The notes below the pieces were generated by a model that was not told where the DNA came from, did no database searches, and saw nothing but the letters and a program-made list of their open reading frames with translations. A stretch of 12,387 bases of DNA from CAYPKG01 sp964411275 (GTDB lineage: Bacteria > Bacillota > Clostridia > Christensenellales > CAG-138): the NCBI GenBank assembly GCA_964411275.1, contig CAYPKG010000049.1, forward strand, positions 1-12,387. The letters are read 5' to 3'. The position numbers and the translations under genes are program-made. Below are positions 1 to 6,964 of the stretch, in pieces (the stretch's first letter is position 1; each line of letters starts with the position of its first letter).

Positions 1-46
1 GAAGCTGTTTCACTTTTAGGGTGTTTGCAGACTGCACTTTTCTTGA

Positions 47-388
47 CTATTCCAGGCCATCGTAGGAAACATTCTCATCGCGTTGGGCGGCGCGTACCTG
101 TCCATGGGCCTGGTGTCCTCCTTCTCGGAGGAGATGGTGGCTGGCCGGGGCTATATCGCGCTGGCGGCGGTGATATTCGGCAAATACAAGCCCGCAGGCG
201 TCATGGTGGCGGCTTTGCTGTTCGTGGCGGGCAACGTACTATCCAACATCCTCACCGTATCGGGGGCGAACATCCCGTATACCCTTTTGACGATGCTCCC
301 GTACGTGTTGACGATCATCGCCCTGGCGGCGTTCGCGCGGGGGGCTGTGGCCCCAGCGTCGTTGGGCAAGCCCTACAAGCGCGGTTAA
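47..388 (+). pseudogene. Nucleoside-type ABC transporter permease, C-terminal fragment (frame broken at 5' end)
   Basis: This is the C-terminal third of an inner-membrane permease of the BMP/nucleoside ABC importer class (YufQ/NupQ-like). Its most conserved stretch is visible: GGAYLSMG, then MVAGRGYIALAAVIFGK, followed by two hydrophobic segments (about AGVMVAALLFVAG and LLTMLPYVLTIIALAAFA) and a short basic tail. Homology-like sequence continues upstream of the first usable start (TTG at 83) as FQAIVGNILIAL, so 83 is not the true start. In that frame TGA at 44-46 and TAG at 17-19 stop the reading. The first roughly 46 bases are more AT-rich and do not resemble a permease in any frame. Family members are around 300 residues, so about two thirds is missing. 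A rearrangement, a frameshift outside the window or an assembly join could explain this. It ends 12 bases before the ATPase start, as in an operon. Confidence 0.7.
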
Positions 389-400
389 GGAGGGGAACAT
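389..400 (+). promoter_or_regulatory. Strong ribosome binding site for the ABC ATPase
   Basis: GGAGGGG follows directly on the permease stop codon and sits about 6 bases before the ATG at 401. It fixes the start and suggests translation linked to the preceding permease. Confidence 0.8.
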
Positions 401-1939
401 ATGGCTGCAATACTGGAAATGAAGCATATTTACAAGCAGTTCCCCGGGGTATTGGCCAATCAGGACGTCAATCTCACGGTGGAACAGGGGGAAGTGCACG
501 CACTCTTAGGGGAAAACGGCGCGGGAAAGTCCACGCTCATGAACATCCTGTGCGGCCTGTACCGTCCCACTTCCGGGGAAATCCTGATCGGCGGCAAGCC
601 GGTGCAGTTCTCCTCCGCAAAGGATGCCATGGCAATGGGCATCGGCATGGTGCACCAGCATTTCATGCTCATCCCGTCCTTGACGGTGGCGGAAAACTGC
701 CTGATCGGCTCGCAAACAGCGGGGGGGCTGCGGCTGGACATTAAAGGCGCGGTCAAAACCCTCCAGGAGCTTTCCGAACGGCACCATATGCAGACCGACC
801 CCACCGTGAAGGTATCCTCCCTGTCCGTGGGCGAAATGCAGCGTGTGGAAATCATCAAAGCACTGTATCGTGGGGCGCGCATCCTGATACTGGACGAACC
901 CACGGCGGTTTTGACGCCCCAGGAAGCCGAAGGGCTCTTTGAAATGGTGCACACACTCACTGAAAACGGATTTACGGTGCTGTTTATCAGCCATAAGCTC
1001 AACGAGGTCAAAAGCATCGCCAACCGGGTCACGGTGCTGCGGCTTGGGAAAACCGTGGGCACATTCAATACGGCGGACTGCTCCATCGCAGACCTTGCCC
1101 GGCTGATGGTGGGCCGGGATGTGAACTTCAGCGTGGAGCGCAAGCCCGGCCAACCGGGGCCTGTGGTGCTGGAGGTCAACGACCTGACGCTGGGCGAGCC
1201 GGAGGGCACGCGGGTGCTGGACGGCATCAGCTTCGCGGTACATGGCGGCGAGATACTGGGCGTGGCGGGGGTGGATGGCAACGGCCAGGCGGAACTGGTG
1301 GAATGTCTCACTGGCTTGCAAAATGCTACCGGCGGGGAGGCTCTGTACCAAGGAAAAAACCTTTTGAAATGCGGCACCCGGGACATCATGAAATCCGGAG
1401 TTTCCCATGTGCCCCAGGACCGCCAGCGCACGGGCCTTGTGATGCCCATGCCGCTGACGGAAAACATCATGCTCCAGGATTATTACACCCCGGACTTCGG
1501 CAAGGGTATTTTCGTAAACTGGAAAGCGGTGGAAGGGTATAGCGACAAGCTGATCCATGACTTTAGCGTCAAAACCCCCGGCCATGACGAGCTGGCGCAA
1601 AACCTCTCCGGCGGCAACCAGCAAAAGCTGGTGGCGGCCCGGGAAATCAGCCGTTCTCCCAACCTCCTGATCGCCATGCACCCCACCCGGGGGCTGGATG
1701 TGGGCGCGATTGAATACATCCACAAGCGCCTGATCGAGCAGAGGGACAACGGCGTTGCGCTGCTGGTGGTGTCCACCGAGCTGGAGGAGGTTTTGAAGCT
1801 GTCCGACCGGGTCATCGTCCTGTACGAAGGGCAGATCATGGGAACCGTCCGGCCCGAGGAAACCACGGTGGAAGAGATGGGGTTGATGATGGGCGGCACG
1901 CCGCTCCTTAAAATTCGGGGCAAGGCATTGGGGACTTAA
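401..1939 (+). CDS. Nucleoside/sugar ABC transporter ATP-binding protein (two fused ATPase domains)
   Basis: This 512-residue cytoplasmic ATPase has two nucleotide-binding domains in one chain, the RbsA/MglA/NupA (YufO) arrangement that powers sugar or nucleoside import with paired permeases and a BMP-family lipoprotein. Domain 1 is canonical: Walker A GENGAGKST (37-45), Q-loop HQHF (85-88), signature LSVGEMQ (141-147), Walker B ILILDEP (161-167) and switch His in FISHK. Domain 2 (from about 257) has a degenerate P-loop, GVDGNGQAE, an intact signature LSGGNQQ (402-408) and IAMHPTRGLD where the catalytic Asp-Glu pair is replaced. That degeneration is normal in the BMP-type subfamily and implies one active site. 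PTRGLDVGAIEYIH points to the nucleoside (BMP) branch over the ribose branch. It follows the permease fragment, and a terminator comes right after it, so this is the operon's last gene. If the permease really is broken, the transporter may be inactive. Confidence 0.93.
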   Translation: MAAILEMKHIYKQFPGVLANQDVNLTVEQGEVHALLGENGAGKSTLMNILCGLYRPTSGEILIGGKPVQFSSAKDAMAMGIGMVHQHFMLIPSLTVAENCLIGSQTAGGLRLDIKGAVKTLQELSERHHMQTDPTVKVSSLSVGEMQRVEIIKALYRGARILILDEPTAVLTPQEAEGLFEMVHTLTENGFTVLFISHKLNEVKSIANRVTVLRLGKTVGTFNTADCSIADLARLMVGRDVNFSVERKPGQPGPVVLEVNDLTLGEPEGTRVLDGISFAVHGGEILGVAGVDGNGQAELVECLTGLQNATGGEALYQGKNLLKCGTRDIMKSGVSHVPQDRQRTGLVMPMPLTENIMLQDYYTPDFGKGIFVNWKAVEGYSDKLIHDFSVKTPGHDELAQNLSGGNQQKLVAAREISRSPNLLIAMHPTRGLDVGAIEYIHKRLIEQRDNGVALLVVSTELEEVLKLSDRVIVLYEGQIMGTVRPEETTVEEMGLMMGGTPLLKIRGKALGT

Positions 1940-1959
1940 TCTCAATGTAAAGTCAATTT

Positions 1960-1988
1960 AAAAAGCGCCTTCGCCAGGCGCTTTTTTT
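1960..1988. terminator. Bidirectional intrinsic terminator
   Basis: A perfect 11-bp stem (1960-1970 AAAAAGCGCCT with 1976-1986) closes a 5-base loop and runs into seven T on the plus strand. On the minus strand the hairpin is followed by TTTTTAAATT. It lies between two convergent genes and can serve both. The T-run reaches the stop codon of the minus-strand gene. Confidence 0.9.
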
Positions 1989-2203
1989 CAACAACAGGGT
2001 CTTTGAATTCGTATTATGTTTATCGCCGTAATCTGCGGCGGAATGCTTCTTGTCATCACGCCGTTATACCGGATGCGCACCACATCTCCCGGCCGAAACC
2101 GGAACGCGTCCTGGGTATGCACCCGTACCCGCTGCCGAGTCGCGAAATCCAGCACCAGCAGACTGCCCGGCTGTACCGCGAGGACCGTCGCTAACATTGT
2201 CAC
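1988..2203 (-). CDS. Small hypothetical protein, beta-rich (possible OB-like fold)
   Basis: This is a 71-residue protein that I know only as a type of small hypothetical from Clostridia; its function is unknown. The sequence alternates hydrophobic beta-like strands with glycine/proline turns: LATVLAVQPGSLLVLDFAT, then RVRVHT, FRPGDVVRIRYNG and MTRSIPPQITAINI. This pattern fits a small OB- or SH3-like barrel, but that is inference from the pattern alone. A GTG at 2212 is in frame, but it lies inside the GGAGGTGAT ribosome binding site. The GTG at 2203 is 8 bases after GGAGG and is the better start; ATG at 2197 is the alternative. It lies 63 bases downstream of dapL on the same strand and is probably co-transcribed with it. 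It ends CysCys at the shared terminator. Confidence 0.65.
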   Translation of the reverse strand: MTMLATVLAVQPGSLLVLDFATRQRVRVHTQDAFRFRPGDVVRIRYNGVMTRSIPPQITAINIIRIQRPCC

Positions 2204-2266
2204 GCCTATCACCTCCCATATAATCAGGATATGTTGAAGGAAGGCGAATTGTCCATTGGCGCCTAT

Positions 2267-3487
2267 TTACCGCACCCGTTCCATGGCCCGGAGGGTATTT
2301 TCTCTGGAAGCAAAGGCGGTCATGCGGAAATAACCTTCCCCTGCCGCGCCAAAGCCCGCACCTGGGGTGCCCACGATCTGCTTCGTCTTGAGCAGTTCGT
2401 CAAAGAACGCCCAGCTGTCCCCGCCCGGCACCTTCAGCCAGATATACGGGGCGTTTACGCCGCCATACACTGTGTACCCCGCAGCGGCGAGGCCGTCCCG
2501 GATGATTTTCGCGTTTTCCATATACAAATCACGCACTTGTAAAATCTGCGCCCGGCCCTCGGGGGAATAGATGGCCTGTGCGCCACGTTGGGTGATATAG
2601 GGGACGCCGTTAAACTTGGTGCAATGGCGGCGGTTCCACATGTGGTTGAGGGAAACCGTCTCCCCGCTGTCGTCCTGATACAGCAACGCCTTGGGCACCA
2701 CCGTGTATGCACACCGGGTGCCGGTAAACCCGGCGGTCTTGGACATGGAGCGAAACTCGATGGCGCAGGTCAAGGCCCCCTCCACCTCGTAAATGCTGTG
2801 GGGGACATCAGGATCGGAAATAAACACCTCGTAAGCGCTGTCGTAGAGAATGAGCGCGCCGTTTTCGTTGGCGTAGTCCACAAATGTTTTCAGCTGGGCC
2901 TTGTTAAGGGTCATGCCGGTGGGGTTGTTGGGGTAGCACATATAGATGACGTCCACAGGCTCCGGGGGCAGCGCCGGGACGAACCCGTTTTCGCCGGTGC
3001 ACCTGAGGTATGTGATACCCGTATAGCCGCCCTTCTTCTCGTCATACACGCCGCCACGCCCAGCCATAACGTTGGTGTCCACGTACACCGGGTACACGGG
3101 GTCCATTACGGCCACCCTGGTACCCTGGCCAAACAACTCCTGAATATTGGCTACGTCGCATTTGGCGCCGTCGCTGACGAATATTTCATCCGCCTCGATT
3201 GTAAGGCCCCGGGCCTTGTAATCGAAATCCCGGATGGCTTCCCGGAGAAAATCATAGCCCTGTTCCGGGCCGTAGCCCCGGAACGTCTCTGCCGCCGCCA
3301 TCTCGTCCACCGCCTTGTGCATGGCGGCGATCACGGCAGGAACAAGGGGCTGTGTCACATCCCCGATGCCCATACGGATGATATCCGCTTTGGGATTTTC
3401 ATCCTGATAGGCCGCCACCCGGCGGGCAATCTCACTGAACAGGTAACTCCCCTGCAATTTGCGGTAGTTTCCGTTTGCCTGGAACAT
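2267..3487 (-). CDS. dapL: LL-diaminopimelate aminotransferase
   Basis: This PLP-dependent class I/II aminotransferase makes LL-diaminopimelate directly from tetrahydrodipicolinate with glutamate as amino donor. It is the one-step bypass of the acyl-DAP route and supplies lysine and peptidoglycan. At 406 residues it has the family's usual length. Visible landmarks are the N-terminal NYRKLQGSYLFSEI and MGIGDVTQPL (39-48), the SDGAKCDVANIQELFG cofactor region (105-120), NNPTG (187-191), the pyridine-binding Asp in LYDSAYE (216), and SMSKTAGFTGTRCAY with the Schiff-base Lys at 250. AAGGAGG lies 8 bases before the ATG. An extended -10 box at the edge of the dispersed repeat sits about 31 bases upstream. 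The only gene following closely on the same strand is the 71-residue hypothetical, so lysine synthesis is not clustered here. Confidence 0.95.
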   Translation of the reverse strand: MFQANGNYRKLQGSYLFSEIARRVAAYQDENPKADIIRMGIGDVTQPLVPAVIAAMHKAVDEMAAAETFRGYGPEQGYDFLREAIRDFDYKARGLTIEADEIFVSDGAKCDVANIQELFGQGTRVAVMDPVYPVYVDTNVMAGRGGVYDEKKGGYTGITYLRCTGENGFVPALPPEPVDVIYMCYPNNPTGMTLNKAQLKTFVDYANENGALILYDSAYEVFISDPDVPHSIYEVEGALTCAIEFRSMSKTAGFTGTRCAYTVVPKALLYQDDSGETVSLNHMWNRRHCTKFNGVPYITQRGAQAIYSPEGRAQILQVRDLYMENAKIIRDGLAAAGYTVYGGVNAPYIWLKVPGGDSWAFFDELLKTKQIVGTPGAGFGAAGEGYFRMTAFASRENTLRAMERVR

Positions 3488-3518
3488 ATCGTTTCCTCCT
3501 TACATGGATATCCCGTAT

Positions 3519-3527
3519 ATTATACCA
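3519..3527 (-). promoter_or_regulatory. Extended -10 promoter for dapL, at the repeat edge
   Basis: On the minus strand this reads TGGTATAAT (TGn plus a perfect -10). I see no -35 hexamer at 16-18 bases. The expected start near 3512 leaves a leader of about 25 bases that contains the AAGGAGG site. The same box in the same setting precedes the acyltransferase gene at 9542. Confidence 0.6.
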
Positions 3528-3702
3528 TAATTGCGAAACCATAATTGCGAAGCGATTATGGTATAATCTCGCATCCGCGTTTCAGGCGCAGCCTGAAATA
3601 TCGCGGGCGAATAAAATAGGCCGTATAATAGCCGTTTTGCGGCTATTATACCATAATTGCGAAGCGATTATGGTATAATCTCGCATCCGCGTTTCAGGCG
3701 CA
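3522..3702. repeat. Dispersed hairpin-rich repeat, 1.5 tandem copies (about 112-bp unit)
   Basis: One full unit (3539-3650) is followed by a truncated one (3651-3702) that repeats its first 52 bases exactly. A 13-base piece, CCATAATTGCGAA, is also duplicated at 3525-3537. The unit folds into three hairpins. (1) A 16-bp stem with one mismatch and a GAA loop at 3645-3679. (2) TTTCAGGC-GCA-GCCTGAAA at 3580-3598, flanked by CG-rich arms. (3) A perfect 11-bp stem, TATAATAGCCG with loop TTTTG, at 3624-3650. TTATACCATAA or its complement bounds the unit, so TGGTATAAT faces outward at both ends. No transposase is seen. A third copy lies at 9585-9707. Confidence 0.9.
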
Positions 3703-3720
3703 TACCATACCCGCTTCGTG

Positions 3721-3748
3721 TTGCCATCGTTTTTTGCTGTGGTATACT
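3721..3748 (+). promoter_or_regulatory. Promoter of the D-aminoacyl-tRNA deacylase-like gene
   Basis: TTGCCA (3721-3726), a 16-base spacer and TATACT (3743-3748) preceded by TGG give a near-consensus housekeeping promoter with an extended -10. The expected transcript starts near 3755 with a leader of about 20 bases. It lies just outside the repeat, so this gene does not depend on the repeat for its promoter. Confidence 0.7.
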
Positions 3749-3776
3749 AATCTTATCAATTCATAGGAGAACGCAA

Positions 3777-4721
3777 ATGCAGAAAAAAGCGGTCTATTTT
3801 CTTTGTTTAAACCAGAACGTCGCCCGGCCCGTCGCCGGCTGGGTGTGGGACATACTTTCCAACGAGGGGTTGTTCTCCCCTGCCGGGTTTCAATTTCATG
3901 GCCTGGATGTGATGCGGCATGTGGACGCGGGGGGAAACCAATTCGATTTTGTTCCGACGGACACGCCCCTTTGCTGGGATTATCCCCGGTACCTCCCGAA
4001 AATGAACGAGTATTTTTCCGATTATGACATGGCGGGCATGGTCACCTGGCACGAGGGGGCAAGCGCGCCGGAGCGAGTTCTGTCCGTCCATTCCATTGGA
4101 GACGTAAACAGCGGTATATACGGCCCGGCCAATCCCGGATACATGCGAAACCTGCTTTGCGCCATGGAAGAAAACCGTCAGGCGCTGGGGCTTTGTGAGT
4201 TTCAAACCGTCACAGAGGCCACCCATTGGTCCGGTACTTATGCCTCCAAGGCGGATCCGGCGCTCCTGTGTCAATTCCCCGTCCCCATGGTGGACATTGA
4301 GGTTGGCAGCGTGGAGGAAAGCTGGAAAAACGCAACCGCCTGCCGGGCGCTGGCTCTGGCCCTTCCCCGTGTGTTTGACGATGACGGCAGGCGCGTTCAT
4401 AACATCCTCTGCGTGGGGGGCGTGCATTTTGACCCGAACTTCGCCTCCGCCGTGTTCACCAACTGGGCAAACGACGCTTTCGGCGTTTCCCACATCCTCG
4501 CCAACCAATGGCTGGTCTCTGGGGAATACGAGTTGGATCATGGGCTTTCCTTTGCGAGCGCGGCGGTGGACGCCATCCCAGGCGGCATTGAAGCCATCGC
4601 CTTTCACGACAAAATGAAAGGCTGCTACAAGGATCTGGTGCGCACCCTTGGGGAAAAATACAATGTCCCCATCCTGCGGCATCAGCGCTTGCGCAACCCC
4701 GGCGATACGGGCTTAAAATAA
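3777..4721 (+). CDS. D-aminoacyl-tRNA deacylase family protein (archaeal/plant DTD2-like)
   Basis: Likely a proofreading hydrolase that cleaves D-amino acids from mischarged tRNA. This 314-residue protein shows, in order, the landmarks I associate with the archaeal DtdA/plant GEK1 (DTD2) family: a His-rich WHEGASAPERVLSVHS segment (91-106; HxSRHxS-like region), TEATHWSGTY (146-155; family FEATHHGP), DIEVGSVEESW (173-183; family EIGSSEEEW), CVGGVHFDP (212-220; family GIGGGHYAP) and SHILAN (238-243; family GHILPKY). That order and spacing support the call, but individual motif residues differ, and substrate and activity are inferred. An upstream in-frame start at 3657 lies inside the repeat. 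The ATG at 3777 follows AGGAGA by about 7 bases and lies downstream of the promoter, so I use it. The N-terminal 80 residues seem longer than in short archaeal forms. It is monocistronic, ending at its own terminator. Confidence 0.72.
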   Translation: MQKKAVYFLCLNQNVARPVAGWVWDILSNEGLFSPAGFQFHGLDVMRHVDAGGNQFDFVPTDTPLCWDYPRYLPKMNEYFSDYDMAGMVTWHEGASAPERVLSVHSIGDVNSGIYGPANPGYMRNLLCAMEENRQALGLCEFQTVTEATHWSGTYASKADPALLCQFPVPMVDIEVGSVEESWKNATACRALALALPRVFDDDGRRVHNILCVGGVHFDPNFASAVFTNWANDAFGVSHILANQWLVSGEYELDHGLSFASAAVDAIPGGIEAIAFHDKMKGCYKDLVRTLGEKYNVPILRHQRLRNPGDTGLK

Positions 4722-4732
4722 CCCTTACATCC

Positions 4733-4765
4733 AAGAACACCCCGGCATTTTCGGGGTGTTCTTTT
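4733..4765 (+). terminator. Intrinsic terminator between convergent genes
   Basis: A 12-bp stem (AAGAACACCCCG, 4733-4744, with 4752-4763) closes a 7-base loop and runs into T on the plus strand. It clearly serves the deacylase-like gene. On the minus strand it directly follows the dehydrogenase stop, but the T tract there is poor, so its use in that direction is less certain. Confidence 0.85.
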
Positions 4766-4767
4766 CG

Positions 4768-5835
4768 TTATGCGTTTGTCAGTATCCGAATGATTTCATC
4801 CCCAACCTGGCCAGTACTGGCGCTGCCGCCCAAATCCGGCGTCAAAACCCTGCCATCCACCAATATCCTCTCGATGGCACCGATAAGCCGCGCGCCCCAG
4901 GCGGGGTGGCCAAAGAAATCCAGCATCTGGCTGGCAGCCCACACCGTCGCCAGCGGGTTTGCGATGCCCTGTCCCGCGATATCCGGGGCGGAACCGTGAA
5001 TGGGCTCGAACATAGAGGGGAACCTCCGCTCCGGGTTCAGGTTCGCCCCAGCGGCAAGCCCCATGCCCCCGGCAATCGCCGCGCCAAGGTCCGTGAGGAT
5101 GTCCCCGAACAGGTTGCTGGTGACCACAATTTCAAACCGCTCCGGGTGCTTCACCATCAGCATGCTTGCCGCGTCCACAAGATAGCTTGCGGTCTTGACC
5201 TCTCCATACTCCCGGCTCACCTCAGAAAATATCTGATCCCAGAACACCATGGAATAATTGAGCGCGTTGCCCTTGCTGATGCTTGTTAGGGTTTTGCCTT
5301 CCCGTTTGGCCAGTTCAAAGGCATAGCGGATGATCCGCTCGCAGCCAACCCGGGAAAACACGCCGTTTTGGATCACTACCTCACGGGGGGTATCCTTGTA
5401 AAGCCAACTGCCGCTGCCCGCATATTCCCCCTCGCTGTTTTCCCGGACGAATACCATGTCGATGTCCTCCCGCCGGGCATCCTTCAGGGGGCAGGGCGCG
5501 CCCTTTAACAGCTTGACTGGCCGCAGGTTGACATATTGATCAAAGCTTTTTCGGATCACCAGCAACAGCTCCCACAAGGAAATATGGTCCGGTACGCCGG
5601 GATACCCTACCGCGCCAAGGAAAATCGCCTGAAACCTGCTCAGCTGATCGATCCCGTCCGGGGGCATCATCCTGCCTGTTTTCGTGTAGTATTCACAGCC
5701 CCAAGGAAAAACAGTAAAGTCAAAACCAAACCCGCCGTCAAGCCGGGATACGCACTCCAACGCCCTCATCCCCTGGTCGATGACCTCGGGGCCGATCCCA
5801 TCCCCCGGGATCACCGCAACGCGATGCTTTTGCAT
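4768..5835 (-). CDS. Tartrate / D-malate dehydrogenase (beta-hydroxyacid oxidative decarboxylase)
   Basis: This NAD-dependent, metal-requiring oxidative decarboxylase of the isocitrate/isopropylmalate family (355 residues, usual length) is in the DmlA/TtuC branch. It converts D-malate to pyruvate and CO2, and usually also acts on tartrate. The branch is indicated by GCEYYTKTGRMMPPDG (46-61) and PDHISLWELLLVIRKSFDQYVNLRP (82-106). The fold shows AVIPGDGIGPEV (7-18), substrate Arg and Tyr in VRENSEGEYAG (130-140), catalytic Lys in SISKGNALNYS (188), and metal-binding Asp at 221, 245 and 249. EPIHGSAPDIAGQGIANP (277-294) is the cofactor-binding loop. Isopropylmalate dehydrogenase is less likely, since no leucine genes are nearby. 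AAGGAGA lies about 7 bases before the ATG. It follows the DUF364 gene by 79 bases on the same strand and is probably in its transcript. Confidence 0.88.
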   Translation of the reverse strand: MQKHRVAVIPGDGIGPEVIDQGMRALECVSRLDGGFGFDFTVFPWGCEYYTKTGRMMPPDGIDQLSRFQAIFLGAVGYPGVPDHISLWELLLVIRKSFDQYVNLRPVKLLKGAPCPLKDARREDIDMVFVRENSEGEYAGSGSWLYKDTPREVVIQNGVFSRVGCERIIRYAFELAKREGKTLTSISKGNALNYSMVFWDQIFSEVSREYGEVKTASYLVDAASMLMVKHPERFEIVVTSNLFGDILTDLGAAIAGGMGLAAGANLNPERRFPSMFEPIHGSAPDIAGQGIANPLATVWAASQMLDFFGHPAWGARLIGAIERILVDGRVLTPDLGGSASTGQVGDEIIRILTNA

Positions 5836-5914
5836 GCCTTTTCTCCTTTATCCGGGCTATTCCCCGGGAAATTATGGCAGTTCCCGCGGGCAGCAGCATC
5901 CCGAATTTCATGGA

Positions 5915-6685
5915 TCAGGGAAGTTCCACACCTTTATCATGAGAGCATTCCTTTCCAAACAGCCGCGCCTTCTTCCCATGCGGAAACACCGGCTCATCAT
6001 GCAAAACCGCCTGCTTGCATCCCTCGTAATCTAAGGGGATAAACCCGGCAAGGTCGTCCGCCCCGGCCGCGATCAGCCGGTCCGTCATTGGGGTCGATGG
6101 CCCAGTGATGATGGTTCTCGCATTTTTTGACAATGTCAAAAGCCTCGTAAGGGTTTTGTTTGTGATGGTGCAGCCGGTGATAAACACCATATCCTGCTGG
6201 GGCAAAATGTACTCCGCGGCGCTGTCCGGATAGTCCCCGGGCAACGGGTTGCGCTCCAGTATGGACAGGGTACAAATATCCTTCATATGCCGCTCCACAT
6301 ATGCAAAGTGGCCGATTGTGGCCACCTTTTTCCCAGCGGCCTCTGCTTTATAGGCGACAAACGCGTTCTCCTTCTGGTCCGCGCTCATGTCGGGATTGAT
6401 CCGCTTTGTAAGGGCGCTCACCCGCCCGTATGTATTATAATAGGAATTCATCGCCGCAAGAGCGATGGACGCAAGACCAAAATCCCAGCTTTTGATCAGC
6501 GCCGCCGCCTCGCGTACCGGCATGCCCACAAACCCGTCATAGCTGCGCGCCCCGCCGCTGTTCATGGCGATGCCGATGCCGCCCTCGCTGTTGACCACCA
6601 TCCCCCTGTATTCCCCCGCAATCACCTCGGTGATCACGGCGTCAGTCACAACGCCTTCAATCAGGCTATCATACAGTCTCCACAT
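5915..6685 (-). CDS. DUF4213/DUF364 protein (putative heavy-metal chelatase-like)
   Basis: A 256-residue soluble protein with the two-part layout of this family. The N-terminal DUF4213-type region carries MNSGGARSYDGFVGMPVREAAALIKSWDF (41-69) and ASIALAAMNSYYN (72-84). The C-terminal DUF364 Rossmann-like region carries ATIGHFAYVERHMK (122-135), a short acidic-proline stretch, DMVFITGCTITNKTL (165-179) and ITGPSTPMTD (193-202). The family is only tentatively linked to metal or metallo-cofactor handling, so I do not assign a reaction. No metal transporter gene lies beside it here; the neighbour downstream is the D-malate/tartrate dehydrogenase, itself a metal enzyme. The ribosome binding site is weak (AGGAT, about 12 bases from the ATG), but the first residues look typical of the family. 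Confidence 0.8.
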   Translation of the reverse strand: MWRLYDSLIEGVVTDAVITEVIAGEYRGMVVNSEGGIGIAMNSGGARSYDGFVGMPVREAAALIKSWDFGLASIALAAMNSYYNTYGRVSALTKRINPDMSADQKENAFVAYKAEAAGKKVATIGHFAYVERHMKDICTLSILERNPLPGDYPDSAAEYILPQQDMVFITGCTITNKTLTRLLTLSKNARTIITGPSTPMTDRLIAAGADDLAGFIPLDYEGCKQAVLHDEPVFPHGKKARLFGKECSHDKGVELP

Positions 6686-6964
6686 TGTTTCACTTTATCC
6701 TATCTCGTCAAATCGGGCAAGAGGGGCGGCAAATGCACCCGGACGCTGCCTTGTTTTACTACAATACATATTGGACAGGGGAGAAAAAAAGGATGAAGGA
6801 TTTGCACACATCGGTTATTGTGAGGTTGTTGAATACAAACAACGACCCAAAGAAAGTGCAAATTCCTCATGGCAACTGTAACATGACATGAAGTATCGGC
6901 AATCCATGCAGTAGCTACAGCCCCTTCTTAACATGGCCAACCGCCCTCCCGGCCGGTTGGGTTT
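6686..6964. other. Intergenic stretch with no convincing gene
   Basis: This holds the leader of the DUF364 gene and the 3' end of the symporter unit. Two plus-strand ORFs of 68 and 105 codons cross it without a good ribosome binding site or recognisable sequence. A hairpin at 6937-6960 (CCAACCG with CGGTTGG) is followed by only three T on the plus strand and none on the minus strand, so I do not call it a terminator. No promoter for the DUF364 gene stands out. Confidence 0.6.

Noticed and set aside
25..744. 239-codon plus-strand ORF from the left edge
   Set aside because: Out of frame with both the permease and the ATPase, Arg/Gly/His-rich, and no ribosome binding site.
460..1945. Long minus-strand ORFs of 336 and 479 codons opposite the ABC ATPase
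   Set aside because: Antisense shadows of a GC-rich real gene; no family motifs, and the plus-strand product is clear.
2243..2263. Hairpin between dapL and the 71-residue gene
   Set aside because: Only about 5 bp of stem with a long loop and no T tract; it does not separate the two genes convincingly.
2588..3544. 318-codon plus-strand ORF opposite dapL
   Set aside because: Antisense to a well-supported aminotransferase; composition is typical of a shadow frame.
3475..3678. 67-codon ORF across the repeat (and a related one at 9535-9723)
   Set aside because: Reading frames run by chance through hairpin repeats. Similarity between the two reflects repeat DNA, and neither has a ribosome binding site.
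3522..3702. CRISPR array
   Set aside because: The tandem copies abut without unique spacers, there are too few units, and no cas genes are present.
3657..3776. Upstream extension of the deacylase-like gene to 3657
   Set aside because: It would translate the repeat and the promoter; the ATG at 3777 has a good ribosome binding site.
6937..6960. Hairpin after the GltS gene as a terminator
   Set aside because: The stem is 7 bp with a mismatch and there is no T-run on the minus strand, where it would be needed.
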